Origin: Azoarcus sp.
GTDB lineage: Bacteria > Pseudomonadota > Gammaproteobacteria > Burkholderiales > Rhodocyclaceae
Assembly (NCBI GenBank): GCA_030656215.1
Contig: JAUSOD010000056.1
Span: 40,100-104,099 of the forward strand
Reading direction: 5' to 3'
DNA length: 64,000 bases
Below the pieces are notes generated by a model. The model had not been told where the DNA came from, did not search any database, and saw only the letters and a program-made list of their open reading frames with translations. This document shows positions 19,780 through 27,980 of the stretch, in pieces. Every line of letters starts with the position of its first letter. Within the stretch, counting starts at the first letter, position 1. A program made the translations under genes and the position numbers.

Positions 19780-20430
19780 TCAGAAGCCCAGGCAGGCGAC
19801 GTAAGGTGTCGCTTCGTCGAGCGGATTGGTGGGGCTGACGGCGGTCAGCGTGGTGCCCACCAGACTGCCCGCGCGCATCGATCCGGTCTCCGGGTCGCCA
19901 TCGTCCAGCGCCGCATCCAGCTGGCGGATGTATTTTCCGGAAATGCCGGCCGAGCACACCACATGGCTACCGGCTACCCCCAGCGGGGCGCCGGCTCCAC
20001 CGCCTTGTACACCGATCCGGCCTCCGTCTGCGTTCAGGGGCAGGTAGTTGGGGTCGGTCGTCACCGTCGATCCGCCGGCCAGATTGGCCAGGCGTACGTG
20101 CTGCCAGAACAGCACTGCCTCGCTTGGTGTCGCGCTGACCGCGTCGTCCCAGTTGCCGTCGATCCGGCCATTGCCATTGCCGTTGGTGGTGCAGGCGGAT
20201 GCGGGGCACAGGTGGGTCTGGGCACGGAGGTCATCGCCCGGCAGGGCACGGAACTTGTCCTGATATCCATAGATGAAGAGTGGAATGGTGCGGAAGTCCT
20301 GGCTGAGGTTCTTGACCTTGGCGCTGTTGATCAGCTCCTGGCCTTTCAGTACGCCGCCCAGTAGCAGGCCGATGATGACCAGCACGATGGCGATCTCGAC
20401 GAGGGTAAAACCGGTGTTTCGAGCTTTCAC
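19780..20430 (-). CDS. Type IV prepilin-like protein, putative major pilin of the pilus/secretion operon
   Basis: A 216-residue class III-type prepilin: short basic leader, cleavage site G^FTLVEIAIVLVIIG with Glu at +5, then the pilin helix. It begins at GTG 20430, preceded by GTCAGGAG seven bases upstream; upstream codons overlap the next gene and are not used. The globular part has the Cys pair in CPASAC, a Gly/Asn loop NGNGNGRIDG resembling a calcium-binding turn, and a further Cys near the C-terminus. It is the last gene of the operon, separated by 46 bases with its own ribosome binding site, as expected of the most abundant subunit. Confidence 0.85.
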   Translation of the reverse strand: MKARNTGFTLVEIAIVLVIIGLLLGGVLKGQELINSAKVKNLSQDFRTIPLFIYGYQDKFRALPGDDLRAQTHLCPASACTTNGNGNGRIDGNWDDAVSATPSEAVLFWQHVRLANLAGGSTVTTDPNYLPLNADGGRIGVQGGGAGAPLGVAGSHVVCSAGISGKYIRQLDAALDDGDPETGSMRAGSLVGTTLTAVSPTNPLDEATPYVACLGF

Positions 20431-20476
20431 GGTGTTGCTCCTGACTTGGTGATAAGAAACTATTCGCCATGGCCGC

Positions 20477-21181
20477 TCACAGCCGTCCGGCCTGTGCCAG
20501 GCGTGCAATGAGAAAGGGGTGACCGATCCAGTGCACCTGATCGTCAAAGCCGCTGGCAAGCTCGCCCGCCTGGTAGGCCGGAGCGCTAGGCGAGTGGCTT
20601 GCGTTGAGCCCGTCCGCGCTGCGGTTCGAGCCGGTGGAGTAAAACACCGCTGCCGCACGCGAGGCGCTGACGGTGGTGAGCGGGTTGCCGGCGTGATCGC
20701 GAAGCTGAATGTTGCTCAGGGTGGTGGACGCTGCGCTGATGGTGGCGTTGGTAAAGCCCGCGTCCGGGCGGTAGCGCCAATAGCCCGTCCAGGGTGCGGT
20801 GGCGGCGTCGCGCACGCTGCCCCACGCATCCACCTGATGGACGCCGAGCGTGCGCCATGGCAGGTAGCCCTCGGTCGCATGGTTGCAGGGCGGGCTCTGT
20901 TCCAGCCCGTAAGCAGGACTGGCGGGATCGGGTTCGGTGCTCGGGCACGGCAGGCGGCCATGCAGGATGGCGAAGCCGATCAGGGCCTGTTCGATGTCCT
21001 GCAGCCGCGATGCGGTCTCACGCCGGGCACGTTCCTCCATGCGCGCGCCGATCGGAATGAGCAGGGTGCCGGTGAGCAGGGTCAGGATCACCAGCACGAT
21101 TGCCAGCTCGACCAGGGTGAAGCCTCGCATGGCGCGGAGTGGGGCCGGAGGAGGGGCGGATCGGGTCTTCAGGAGATGCAT
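20477..21181 (-). CDS. Prepilin-type pseudopilin
   Basis: A 234-residue protein with a prepilin motif MRG^FTLVELAIVLVILTLLTGTLL after an 18-residue leader. The periplasmic domain contains CPSTEPDP and further Cys residues. The family domain (LPCPSTE...GYLPWRTLGV) resembles a hydrophobic-helix pilin group paired with the next upstream gene, which has similar YLPCPD and PYRTLGLPD motifs. It overlaps the upstream gene by 13 bases; an alternative start is the MRGFTLVE methionine. Confidence 0.8.
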   Translation of the reverse strand: MHLLKTRSAPPPAPLRAMRGFTLVELAIVLVILTLLTGTLLIPIGARMEERARRETASRLQDIEQALIGFAILHGRLPCPSTEPDPASPAYGLEQSPPCNHATEGYLPWRTLGVHQVDAWGSVRDAATAPWTGYWRYRPDAGFTNATISAASTTLSNIQLRDHAGNPLTTVSASRAAAVFYSTGSNRSADGLNASHSPSAPAYQAGELASGFDDQVHWIGHPFLIARLAQAGRL

Positions 21182-22413
21182 TTGAGGACGTCCGCGGTGG
21201 CAGGCTGCGACGGAAACGGTACCGAAAACTGGCGGTACCCATCGAAGCTGCCGCTGCCCGTCGCGATGCTCGAACGGTTTGCGCCTTCGAGATACTGCGC
21301 GGGATCGGCCCGTTCGGCTGCCGTGGTGCGCGATTGCGTGTCACTGCCGGTGCGGATGCGTTCGCCGCCGAACAGCAGCAGGGCGCGGCAGCTTTCGTGG
21401 GCGGCATTGAGCGGGGTGTGCGCCGAATCGCTCAGGTCCGCGGCAAGGCAGGCGCTGCCATCGGCGCAAGCGACAAAATGCACCTGGTCGCGCCAGTTGT
21501 CGTGTACGTCCGCAAACGGTGGCGCGATGCCAAGTGTGGCCGCATCCGGAAGGCGGCCGGAGAGTCGGTTGCCGTCGATCTGCGCTGCCTGGGCGAGGAG
21601 CAGGCTCGGGTTGGTACTCCAGGCGCCGAACACGGTGCTTGCGCGATCCAGCATGCCGTTGATGAAAAGGGGGAAATCGCTGCGCCGGCGCAGGCCGTCG
21701 AACAACTCGTCAATGGTGATCCAGGTCAGCAGGTCGTTGTTGCCAAGGCCGTCGGCCAGCCCCTGGGTGAACACCTGGGTGCCGGCAATGTTGTCCGGGT
21801 AAGGTGGGTCGAGAAAGGCGGACAGGTCGGCAGCCGCAGAGGCGCTGCCCGGGCAGCGTTGGGTATTTGAGGCCGTGCGTGTCTGTGAGTCACGTGGTGG
21901 GCCAGGCGCGATCAGCACGGCGATCGCGCGATCTGCCAGCGAAGCCAGGCTGTGGCCTGCATCGTCTACGATTTCGAATTGCCCCGGGCTGTCCCAGTTG
22001 AGGACCAGCGCCTTGGGATTGTTCTTGACGCTGCCGGCGACGGCAAACCACAGGCAGTCACCCCAGCCGTCACGCAGATCGGGCAGTCCGAGCGTGCGGT
22101 AGGGAAAGCGGCCGAGTGCGCCGTGATCGCGGACATGGCAGGCACCTATCGGTGTCGAGCCGGTATTGGCCGTGTCGGGGCATGGGAGGTAGCCGTAGCC
22201 CTGTCCGGGGTGCTGCTCGGCATAGCTGATCGCGTAGCCCAGCAGGGCAGTCCTGGCCTGGGCCAGTGCGGCGGTGCTGCGAGCCTGCGCACGGATCCGG
22301 GCCTGAGTCGTCAGCTCGCCGGATGCGAGCATCAGTCCGGCGCCGCCGAGTACGATCGCGAGCAGAACGGCAATCAGGACCATGCCGGCTTGCGCCGCGG
22401 GCCTCGGTCTCAT
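21169..22413 (-). CDS. Large pilin-like protein of the same operon
   Basis: A 414-residue protein with a short Arg-rich N-terminus and one hydrophobic helix (about residues 10-32) preceded by AAQAG^MVLIAVLL. This is a degenerate prepilin site in which Glu+5 is not evident, as in GspK-like minor pseudopilins. The rest is extracytoplasmic, with several Cys and the YLPCPD/FPYRTLGLPD motif shared with the downstream pseudopilin. GspK-type proteins cap the pseudopilus tip; this role is an inference from size and position. Confidence 0.7.
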   Translation of the reverse strand: MRPRPAAQAGMVLIAVLLAIVLGGAGLMLASGELTTQARIRAQARSTAALAQARTALLGYAISYAEQHPGQGYGYLPCPDTANTGSTPIGACHVRDHGALGRFPYRTLGLPDLRDGWGDCLWFAVAGSVKNNPKALVLNWDSPGQFEIVDDAGHSLASLADRAIAVLIAPGPPRDSQTRTASNTQRCPGSASAAADLSAFLDPPYPDNIAGTQVFTQGLADGLGNNDLLTWITIDELFDGLRRRSDFPLFINGMLDRASTVFGAWSTNPSLLLAQAAQIDGNRLSGRLPDAATLGIAPPFADVHDNWRDQVHFVACADGSACLAADLSDSAHTPLNAAHESCRALLLFGGERIRTGSDTQSRTTAAERADPAQYLEGANRSSIATGSGSFDGYRQFSVPFPSQPATADVLKCIS

Positions 22414-22844
22414 TGACCCGCCTCTCCGCTGTTGTGCTCGATCCGGATCGACGGGGAGCCGTCATCGATGATCGAGGGCGGCCACTGCTGCCCGGCATGA
22501 AGTTTCACCCACTGACCGTTCCGGTCGGTGACATGCAGCTGGCCGGTGTCGCGGTCGGGACGAAGGTGCCGGTCCACAGCGCGGTGCTTGCGGTTGATCC
22601 AGAGCGCCACGAGTTGCTCTTCGCGCCACACCATGCCGTCAAACCAGACCACTTCCTGCGGGGTGTCCGCTGTGGCGGTGTTCTCCGGCGCCGGGTGCTG
22701 GCGGGCATACTCAAGTGCTCGTCGTTCTTCCGGGGTGAAGAACAGGCGCCCGGGAAGGCTGTCATCCGCATGCGCCGTTTGAGGGCTCAGCCCCGGCAGT
22801 AGCAAGAGGTGGCCGAGCAGCAGGATCGAGGCGCGGTCGATCAT
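22410..22844 (-). CDS. Small periplasmic protein, MshK/PilP-like position
   Basis: A 144-residue protein with a signal peptide (about 1-26, cut after AHA) and a short domain containing FFTPEERRALEYAR, VVWFDGMVWR and LWINRKHR. The combination 'G.V.R...W(I/V)N' resembles small periplasmic alignment proteins (MshK, GspB/PilP) that connect the inner-membrane platform to the secretin. It overlaps both neighbours by four bases, so translation is coupled. Function is inferred from position. Confidence 0.65.
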   Translation of the reverse strand: MIDRASILLLGHLLLLPGLSPQTAHADDSLPGRLFFTPEERRALEYARQHPAPENTATADTPQEVVWFDGMVWREEQLVALWINRKHRAVDRHLRPDRDTGQLHVTDRNGQWVKLHAGQQWPPSIIDDGSPSIRIEHNSGEAGQ

Positions 22845-23428
22845 GAGCGGGAGCCAGCAGCTGCGTGCAGCGTGAGCCAGTCGAGCTCGCAGCGCGCGCG
22901 CAGCGCCGGATTGATCGACTCGAGACGTTCAATCGCGCAGCCAAGCGGGATGACGGTTGCGTCGTCCGCAGCGGTGAAGACCTGTAGCGCAGCGGTCAGC
23001 CCGTCCTCGTGCAGCAGGTCGAGGCGCAGTGTCAGGTGGTGCACGCGGATCGTTGGCAGGGCATCCGCATCGGTTGTTTCTGTCGCGACTGGGGAGGCGA
23101 CCAGCCGTGCATGCAGACCGAAGCTGAGCACGCGGGCGTCATGCTGCAGGCGGGTCCGGAGGCCCTCCCATCCCGGCGTGCGGTCGTTCGGGTTGCTCAG
23201 ACGCAATGCACCAAGGCGTGCGTTTGCGCGCCGGATCTCGTCGGTTTCCTGCTGCGTGCGCTGCAGCACCTCAGCGGCCTGCTGGCGCGCGGCCTGCGTC
23301 GCAATGAGCGTGGTGCGAGCGTCCTCGATCGCACGGACTGAAAGCCACAGGGAACCGATGCCCAGGATCAGCAGCACGATGCAGATCGCTGCCGGTCGAT
23401 GCAGTGCGGGAGGGAGCCGCATGTACAT
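22841..23428 (-). CDS. PilO/GspM-like inner-membrane protein
   Basis: A 195-residue protein with one N-terminal membrane helix (about 11-31), then a helical coiled-coil-like segment (about 33-75) and a small alpha/beta periplasmic domain. This is the layout of PilO, MshJ and GspM platform proteins. A GAGGAG element six bases before ATG 23428 supports the start. It directly follows the PilM/PilN-like gene (1-base TGATG overlap), the usual order. Confidence 0.7.
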   Translation of the reverse strand: MYMRLPPALHRPAAICIVLLILGIGSLWLSVRAIEDARTTLIATQAARQQAAEVLQRTQQETDEIRRANARLGALRLSNPNDRTPGWEGLRTRLQHDARVLSFGLHARLVASPVATETTDADALPTIRVHHLTLRLDLLHEDGLTAALQVFTAADDATVIPLGCAIERLESINPALRARCELDWLTLHAAAGSRS

Positions 23429-25014
23429 CAGTCGCTCCTCGTCACCGGGTCGAAGGTGGCAGGGGTGAAGGTGACAGTGTCGAAGGTGGCCAGGGCAAAC
23501 GTCAGCTCGAGGTGATGGCGCGAACCGGTAACTGCCGACTGGTGGCCCGCGCGCGGCAGAGCGGCGCTTGCCGGTGGTGAGGGGCGGTGGCGCACCTGCA
23601 CGCGTTGCCCGAGGTCTTGCTGCAGCCTGTCGATCAGTGCGGCACTGTGCCGGAAGACCTCTTCCGGGTTGTGGGTCGAAGCGGGAGGAAGGCTTGCGCC
23701 GATATCGACAATCACGAAGTGTGTGGCCTTGCCCGTCAGGGCGGGCGGAAGCAGCACCATGTCGCGCTGTGGGTCGGCGCGGCGCCAGGCCAGCGTGTCC
23801 AGGCGTAGTGAAGGCACCGTTTCGAGCAAGGTGCTGATCTGCCGCAGGATATCGATGGGTGCAATGCCTTCGGCTGCACGGCGGTCGAGCCCGCTCAACC
23901 ATGCGTCCATCCGGGCTGCCGGTGCGGGGGTCGCAGGTCGATCGCGAATAAGTGTGTCGGCCTCCTGCGCCAGCGCACGCTGCGCCTGCTTTGCGGTGGC
24001 GACATCCTGCTCCAGTGCTCTCAGTTCAAGCAGATTGCTGCTTGCTGCGAGCAGGCAGACCAAGCTTGCCAGGCTGGCTGTGCCGATCATGCCGGTGCGA
24101 AGCCGAGTCAGGCTGTGTCCCCGGCACAGTTCGGGTGGCGCGTAGTGGGCGGAGGGTGGGTCGCGTACCAGTTGTTGCAGCAGCAGTGGCATCGCGTCTG
24201 AACCGGGTTTGGCCGAAGCTGGTGGCCGGTGCCGCAGATGACTGTGGAGATCGAGGAATTCTGCCTCGAGGCCCTCTCCGGAATCGATAATCGCAAGCAA
24301 GGCTGCTTGGTCGGATGACGCGGCGAGCACCTTGATTTGGAGTGGCGCATCGTTCCCGATCAGGTGTTGCGCAGCAAGGTAGGATCGGGTCTGGAGCAGT
24401 TCGCTCTGGTAATGGGGCAGGCTCTGCGCCAGTGAGTCGCCGCGTGCCGGCACCATTCTGGAGAGGCGCAGGCGGCCCGCGCAGAAGAGGCTCAGCCGCA
24501 TGCCGGACGGGGTGACTGTGAGCAGCACGAACTGTCCCTTGTGTCGGAGTCGGCGCCGGTTCCACTGGTCGAGCAGCAGTGGGGTGCTGGTGAGGCGGGT
24601 GACGACGGCGCCGGCTTCTGTCAGCGCGTTCACCCAGGGCGTCAGCAGCGCAGGGCGCGTCAGTGCGCAAAGCAGCACGCGGTTGAAGGTGCCGCCGCTC
24701 GCCTGTTTGCCCAGTGGCAGGTTGGTGGTGAAGGGCGTGTCGGGAAAGTGCTGGCCAAGTTTGCGTTGGATCATCGCCCGGGCATCGCCGGGGCGGGTCC
24801 GGGGGAGCCGCTCCAGTGCGAATCGCTCTTCCGCCAGATCGGCGAGTACGGCGTAGCGCTTGCTGCGGGCTTGTGTATGCAACCACTCGCGGAAGCGGTT
24901 CGCGCCGGCGTCGTCGAAGCTGTCGAATCGGACGCCGGGTTCGAGGGTTCTGCCAGTCGGTAGCCAGACTTTCAGTCCGTGCGCATCGATGGCAAGGAGA
25001 GTTTGCGCAGGCAT
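23428..25014 (-). CDS. PilM/GspL-like cytoplasmic domain fused to a PilN-like membrane domain
   Basis: A 528-residue protein. Residues 1-300 look like the actin-like cytoplasmic fold of PilM/MshI/GspL (LLAIDAHGLKVW, LTSTPLLLDQW). A membrane helix follows near 315-335 and then a periplasmic PilN-like part (coiled coil, then LETVPSLRLDTLAWRR). In type IV pili these are two genes, pilM and pilN; GspL is the comparable fused form. The C-terminus ends in a repetitive Thr/Phe/Asp tail (TFDTVTFTPATFDPV) encoded by short duplicated DNA. Confidence 0.75.
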   Translation of the reverse strand: MPAQTLLAIDAHGLKVWLPTGRTLEPGVRFDSFDDAGANRFREWLHTQARSKRYAVLADLAEERFALERLPRTRPGDARAMIQRKLGQHFPDTPFTTNLPLGKQASGGTFNRVLLCALTRPALLTPWVNALTEAGAVVTRLTSTPLLLDQWNRRRLRHKGQFVLLTVTPSGMRLSLFCAGRLRLSRMVPARGDSLAQSLPHYQSELLQTRSYLAAQHLIGNDAPLQIKVLAASSDQAALLAIIDSGEGLEAEFLDLHSHLRHRPPASAKPGSDAMPLLLQQLVRDPPSAHYAPPELCRGHSLTRLRTGMIGTASLASLVCLLAASSNLLELRALEQDVATAKQAQRALAQEADTLIRDRPATPAPAARMDAWLSGLDRRAAEGIAPIDILRQISTLLETVPSLRLDTLAWRRADPQRDMVLLPPALTGKATHFVIVDIGASLPPASTHNPEEVFRHSAALIDRLQQDLGQRVQVRHRPSPPASAALPRAGHQSAVTGSRHHLELTFALATFDTVTFTPATFDPVTRSD

Positions 25015-25026
25015 GCGGTGCTCCGT

Positions 25027-26235
25027 TTAGACCGGTAGCCGGGTAATGATGTCGTACACCGGGCCCAGCACCGCGAACACGATCCACAGCATCAGTGCGC
25101 CAAGGATCAGGGTCAGTATCGGCTCGGCGCTCGCTTGCAGACGCTCGATCGACTCGCGAACATCGCGCTCGTAGAAATAGACGATGTTGCCCAGTGCGGT
25201 GTCCAGACTGCCGGTCTGTTCGCCGATACGCAGCATGCGGGTGACGAGTTGGGGAAACAGGCCAGTCTCCTCGAAAGCGCTGGCGATGCCATGGCCTTCG
25301 GCAATCCGGCTGCCTGCCGCCATCAGGCTGGCCTGGATTGCGCGGTTGGCGCTTGCGCTTTCTGCGCTGTGCAAGGCGTCGAGTACGGTGATCCCGGCGG
25401 CGTAGAGCATGGCGAACACGCTGGCCACGCGTGCCAGGGCAAGCTTGTGCTGCAGGGTGCCGATGAGCGGCAGACGCAGGCGAAGGGTGTCGATCTTCAG
25501 GCGCAGGCCTGGATAGGTCGCGACGCTCAGGGCGAATCCGCCCAGCATGAGCGGGAGCCCGACCACGAGCAGCCAGCCATGGTGGCTGACCCAGTGAGAT
25601 GCACCGATCAGGATGCGGGTCTGCAGCGGCAGGGTCTGGCCGGTACTGCGGAACAGGCTCGCCAGTTGAGGCACGACGAACACGAGCGCCACGGTGATCG
25701 CCACCAATAGTACGCAGCCGACGATGATGGGGTAGATCGCCAGCTTGCGTGCGTGGGCAAGCAGTTCGTCCTCGCGTGATAGCCCGTCGGCCAGCTGGCG
25801 GAGTACCGGTGCAAGCTGGCCGGTGTGTTCTCCGGCGCGCAACAGGCCGCAGAACACCGCATCGAATGCGGCGGGGTGGTAGGCCGCCGCCTCGGACAGC
25901 GTGAGACCACCCTCGATCTCTTCAAGCAGGCTGGCCACGAGTTGACGCATGCGAGGGTGTGCGGTGGCATCGCGCAGATCGGCGAGGCTTTCGAGGATCG
26001 GTACCCCGGCCGCGAGCAGTTGCTCGAGATGGAAGCAGAAGTGGATGACCTCCCGCCGCGGGATTCCGGGTCGGGGCCATAGCCGCGACCGGCCTCGGGA
26101 GGCTGGCTCGCCATGGATCAGGTCCAGCCCCCGCCGGTACAGGCGCGACTCGAGATCGCCGAGTCCGGACGCCTCCGCGGCGCCGCTGACAACCCGCCCC
26201 TCCGCCGTCATTGCGCGATAGGTATGCAGCGTCAT
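25027..26235 (-). CDS. Inner-membrane platform protein, GspF/PilC/MshG family
   Basis: A 402-residue protein with two GspF domains (about 65-190 and 270-395; FCFHLEQLLAAGVPILESL and VASVFAMLYAAGITVLDAL) and three to four membrane segments (about 165-190, 215-240, 370-400). It couples the GspE-type ATPase, encoded six bases upstream, to pilus assembly. Confidence 0.92.
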   Translation of the reverse strand: MTLHTYRAMTAEGRVVSGAAEASGLGDLESRLYRRGLDLIHGEPASRGRSRLWPRPGIPRREVIHFCFHLEQLLAAGVPILESLADLRDATAHPRMRQLVASLLEEIEGGLTLSEAAAYHPAAFDAVFCGLLRAGEHTGQLAPVLRQLADGLSREDELLAHARKLAIYPIIVGCVLLVAITVALVFVVPQLASLFRSTGQTLPLQTRILIGASHWVSHHGWLLVVGLPLMLGGFALSVATYPGLRLKIDTLRLRLPLIGTLQHKLALARVASVFAMLYAAGITVLDALHSAESASANRAIQASLMAAGSRIAEGHGIASAFEETGLFPQLVTRMLRIGEQTGSLDTALGNIVYFYERDVRESIERLQASAEPILTLILGALMLWIVFAVLGPVYDIITRLPV

Positions 26236-26240
26236 GTGCT

Positions 26241-27980
26241 TCAGTCCCGGGCGCGGCCGAGATCGACCACGCGGGCAAGTTCGGCGACCGAGGTGCTGCC
26301 ATCGAGCACTCGCCGGATGCCGTCCTGCGCGAGGCTGACAAAACCCTGGGCGCGCGCCGCTTGCAGCAGCGCGCGTTGCCCTGCCCGGTGGGTGACGAGC
26401 TCGTCGAGTTCATCATTCATATGCAGGATTTCGCTGATCGCGAGCCGGCCCCGATACCCGTGATGACCGCAGCTGGCGCAGCCCCGTGGGCGATAGATGG
26501 TCGGGATAGTGCCTTGTGACGCCGGGATGCCGAGCAACTGGCATTCGGTGGCGGTGGGCTGATCTGCCTGACGGCAGTCCGGGCACAGTCGCCGAACCAG
26601 ACGTTGTGCGATAACGCCGACCAGGTTGCCGGCGAGGATGTCGGGGCTGATTCCGATGTCGAGCAGGCGCGGAATGGCGCCGAGTGCCGAATTGGTGTGC
26701 AGGGTGGAGTAGACCTGATGCCCGGTCATCGCTGCGCGCAAGGCCATGCCGGCAGTGTCCGCATCGCGGATCTCTCCGACCAGGATCACGTCGGGGTCCT
26801 GGCGCAGCATGGCCCGCACCCCGTCGGCGAAGTCGATCCGGTTCGCTTCGGAAATCGTGGTCTGACGGATCATCGCCATCGGATACTCGACCGGATCCTC
26901 GAGGGTCATGATGTTCTTCGTCTCGTCGTTGAGCTGATTCAGGATGGAATACAGGGTGGTGGTCTTGCCACTGCCGGTGGGGCCGGTGACCAGGATCAGG
27001 CCCTCGGGGCGGGCGATCATCCCTTTCACGCGCACGAGCTGGCTTGCGGTGAAACCCAGGCCATCCAGCGCAACGATGCCCTTGTGGCGGTCGAGGATGC
27101 GCAGCACCAGGTTCTCGCCATGCAGGGTGGGCTGTGCGGAGACGCGGAAGTCCACCGGTCGGCCGCTGATCGTGAGCGAGATGCGTCCGTCCTGCGGTGA
27201 GCGGGTTTCGGCGATGTTGAGGCCGGCCATGACCTTGATCCGCACCACCATCGCCGGCCAGTAGCTGTGGTGCAGCACACGGATCTGGCGCAACAAGCCA
27301 TCGACGCGGTAGCGGATACGGAGAAAGCCGGCTTCGGGCTCGAAGTGGATGTCGGAAGCCCCCTGCTTGACGGCATCGACGAGAAGGGCGTCGATCAGCC
27401 GGACGACGGGCTGGCTGCGGTGGGGCTGGCCGCTGGCCGATGGTTTGTACTCGGAGACCCCCGATTCGATTTCGTGCAGGATGCCGTCGATCGACAACTG
27501 GTGGCCATAATGCTGGTCGATGGCGTGCCGTACTTGCGAGTCTGCAGCGACCCTGATCACGATATCGAGCGTGTGTCCGCAGTGACTGCGCAGTGCGTCG
27601 AGCGCGACGATGTCATGGGCGTCGGTGCAGGCGATGGTGAGTGTTCGGCGCTCGCTGTCGTGATGCAGCGGCAGCAGCTGATGCGTGCGGGCGAGACATT
27701 CCGGGACAAGTGCAAGGGCGGCGGGATCGACGGCTGCGATGGTGAGGTCGATGCATTGCTGTCCGAGGCGAGCGGAGAGGGCGTCGCGCAGCGTGGTCTC
27801 GGTAATGAAGCCAAGCTGGACCAGGACCCGCCCCAGCTGTCCGGTGCTGCGGCTTTGCTCGAGCAAGGCGATACGGAGCTGGTCTTGGCTGATCAGCCCG
27901 GCGTCGAGGAGCGTCTGTCCGATCGGTCTGCGATCGCGCACTTCCCGGATGGCGGGCGGCAAGGGATCGACGATGCTCAT
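26241..27980 (-). CDS. GspE/PilB/MshE-type assembly ATPase
   Basis: A 579-residue hexameric ATPase. The MshEN-type N-terminal domain covers about 15-150 (IGQTLLDAGLISQDQL), Walker A GPTGSGKT is at 333-340, with an Asp box (DEYPMAMIRQ region), Walker B (PDVILVGEIRD), a His box (HTNSALGAIPRL) and a zinc tetracysteine motif (CPDC ... CASCG). It drives pilus or pseudopilus extension. It overlaps the secretin gene by four bases. Confidence 0.94.
   Translation of the reverse strand: MSIVDPLPPAIREVRDRRPIGQTLLDAGLISQDQLRIALLEQSRSTGQLGRVLVQLGFITETTLRDALSARLGQQCIDLTIAAVDPAALALVPECLARTHQLLPLHHDSERRTLTIACTDAHDIVALDALRSHCGHTLDIVIRVAADSQVRHAIDQHYGHQLSIDGILHEIESGVSEYKPSASGQPHRSQPVVRLIDALLVDAVKQGASDIHFEPEAGFLRIRYRVDGLLRQIRVLHHSYWPAMVVRIKVMAGLNIAETRSPQDGRISLTISGRPVDFRVSAQPTLHGENLVLRILDRHKGIVALDGLGFTASQLVRVKGMIARPEGLILVTGPTGSGKTTTLYSILNQLNDETKNIMTLEDPVEYPMAMIRQTTISEANRIDFADGVRAMLRQDPDVILVGEIRDADTAGMALRAAMTGHQVYSTLHTNSALGAIPRLLDIGISPDILAGNLVGVIAQRLVRRLCPDCRQADQPTATECQLLGIPASQGTIPTIYRPRGCASCGHHGYRGRLAISEILHMNDELDELVTHRAGQRALLQAARAQGFVSLAQDGIRRVLDGSTSVAELARVVDLGRARD

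Noticed and set aside
20431..20658. N-terminal extension of the last pilin gene by 76 codons.
   Set aside because: It overlaps the upstream pseudopilin out of frame; GTG 20430 has a perfect ribosome binding site and starts just before the prepilin motif.
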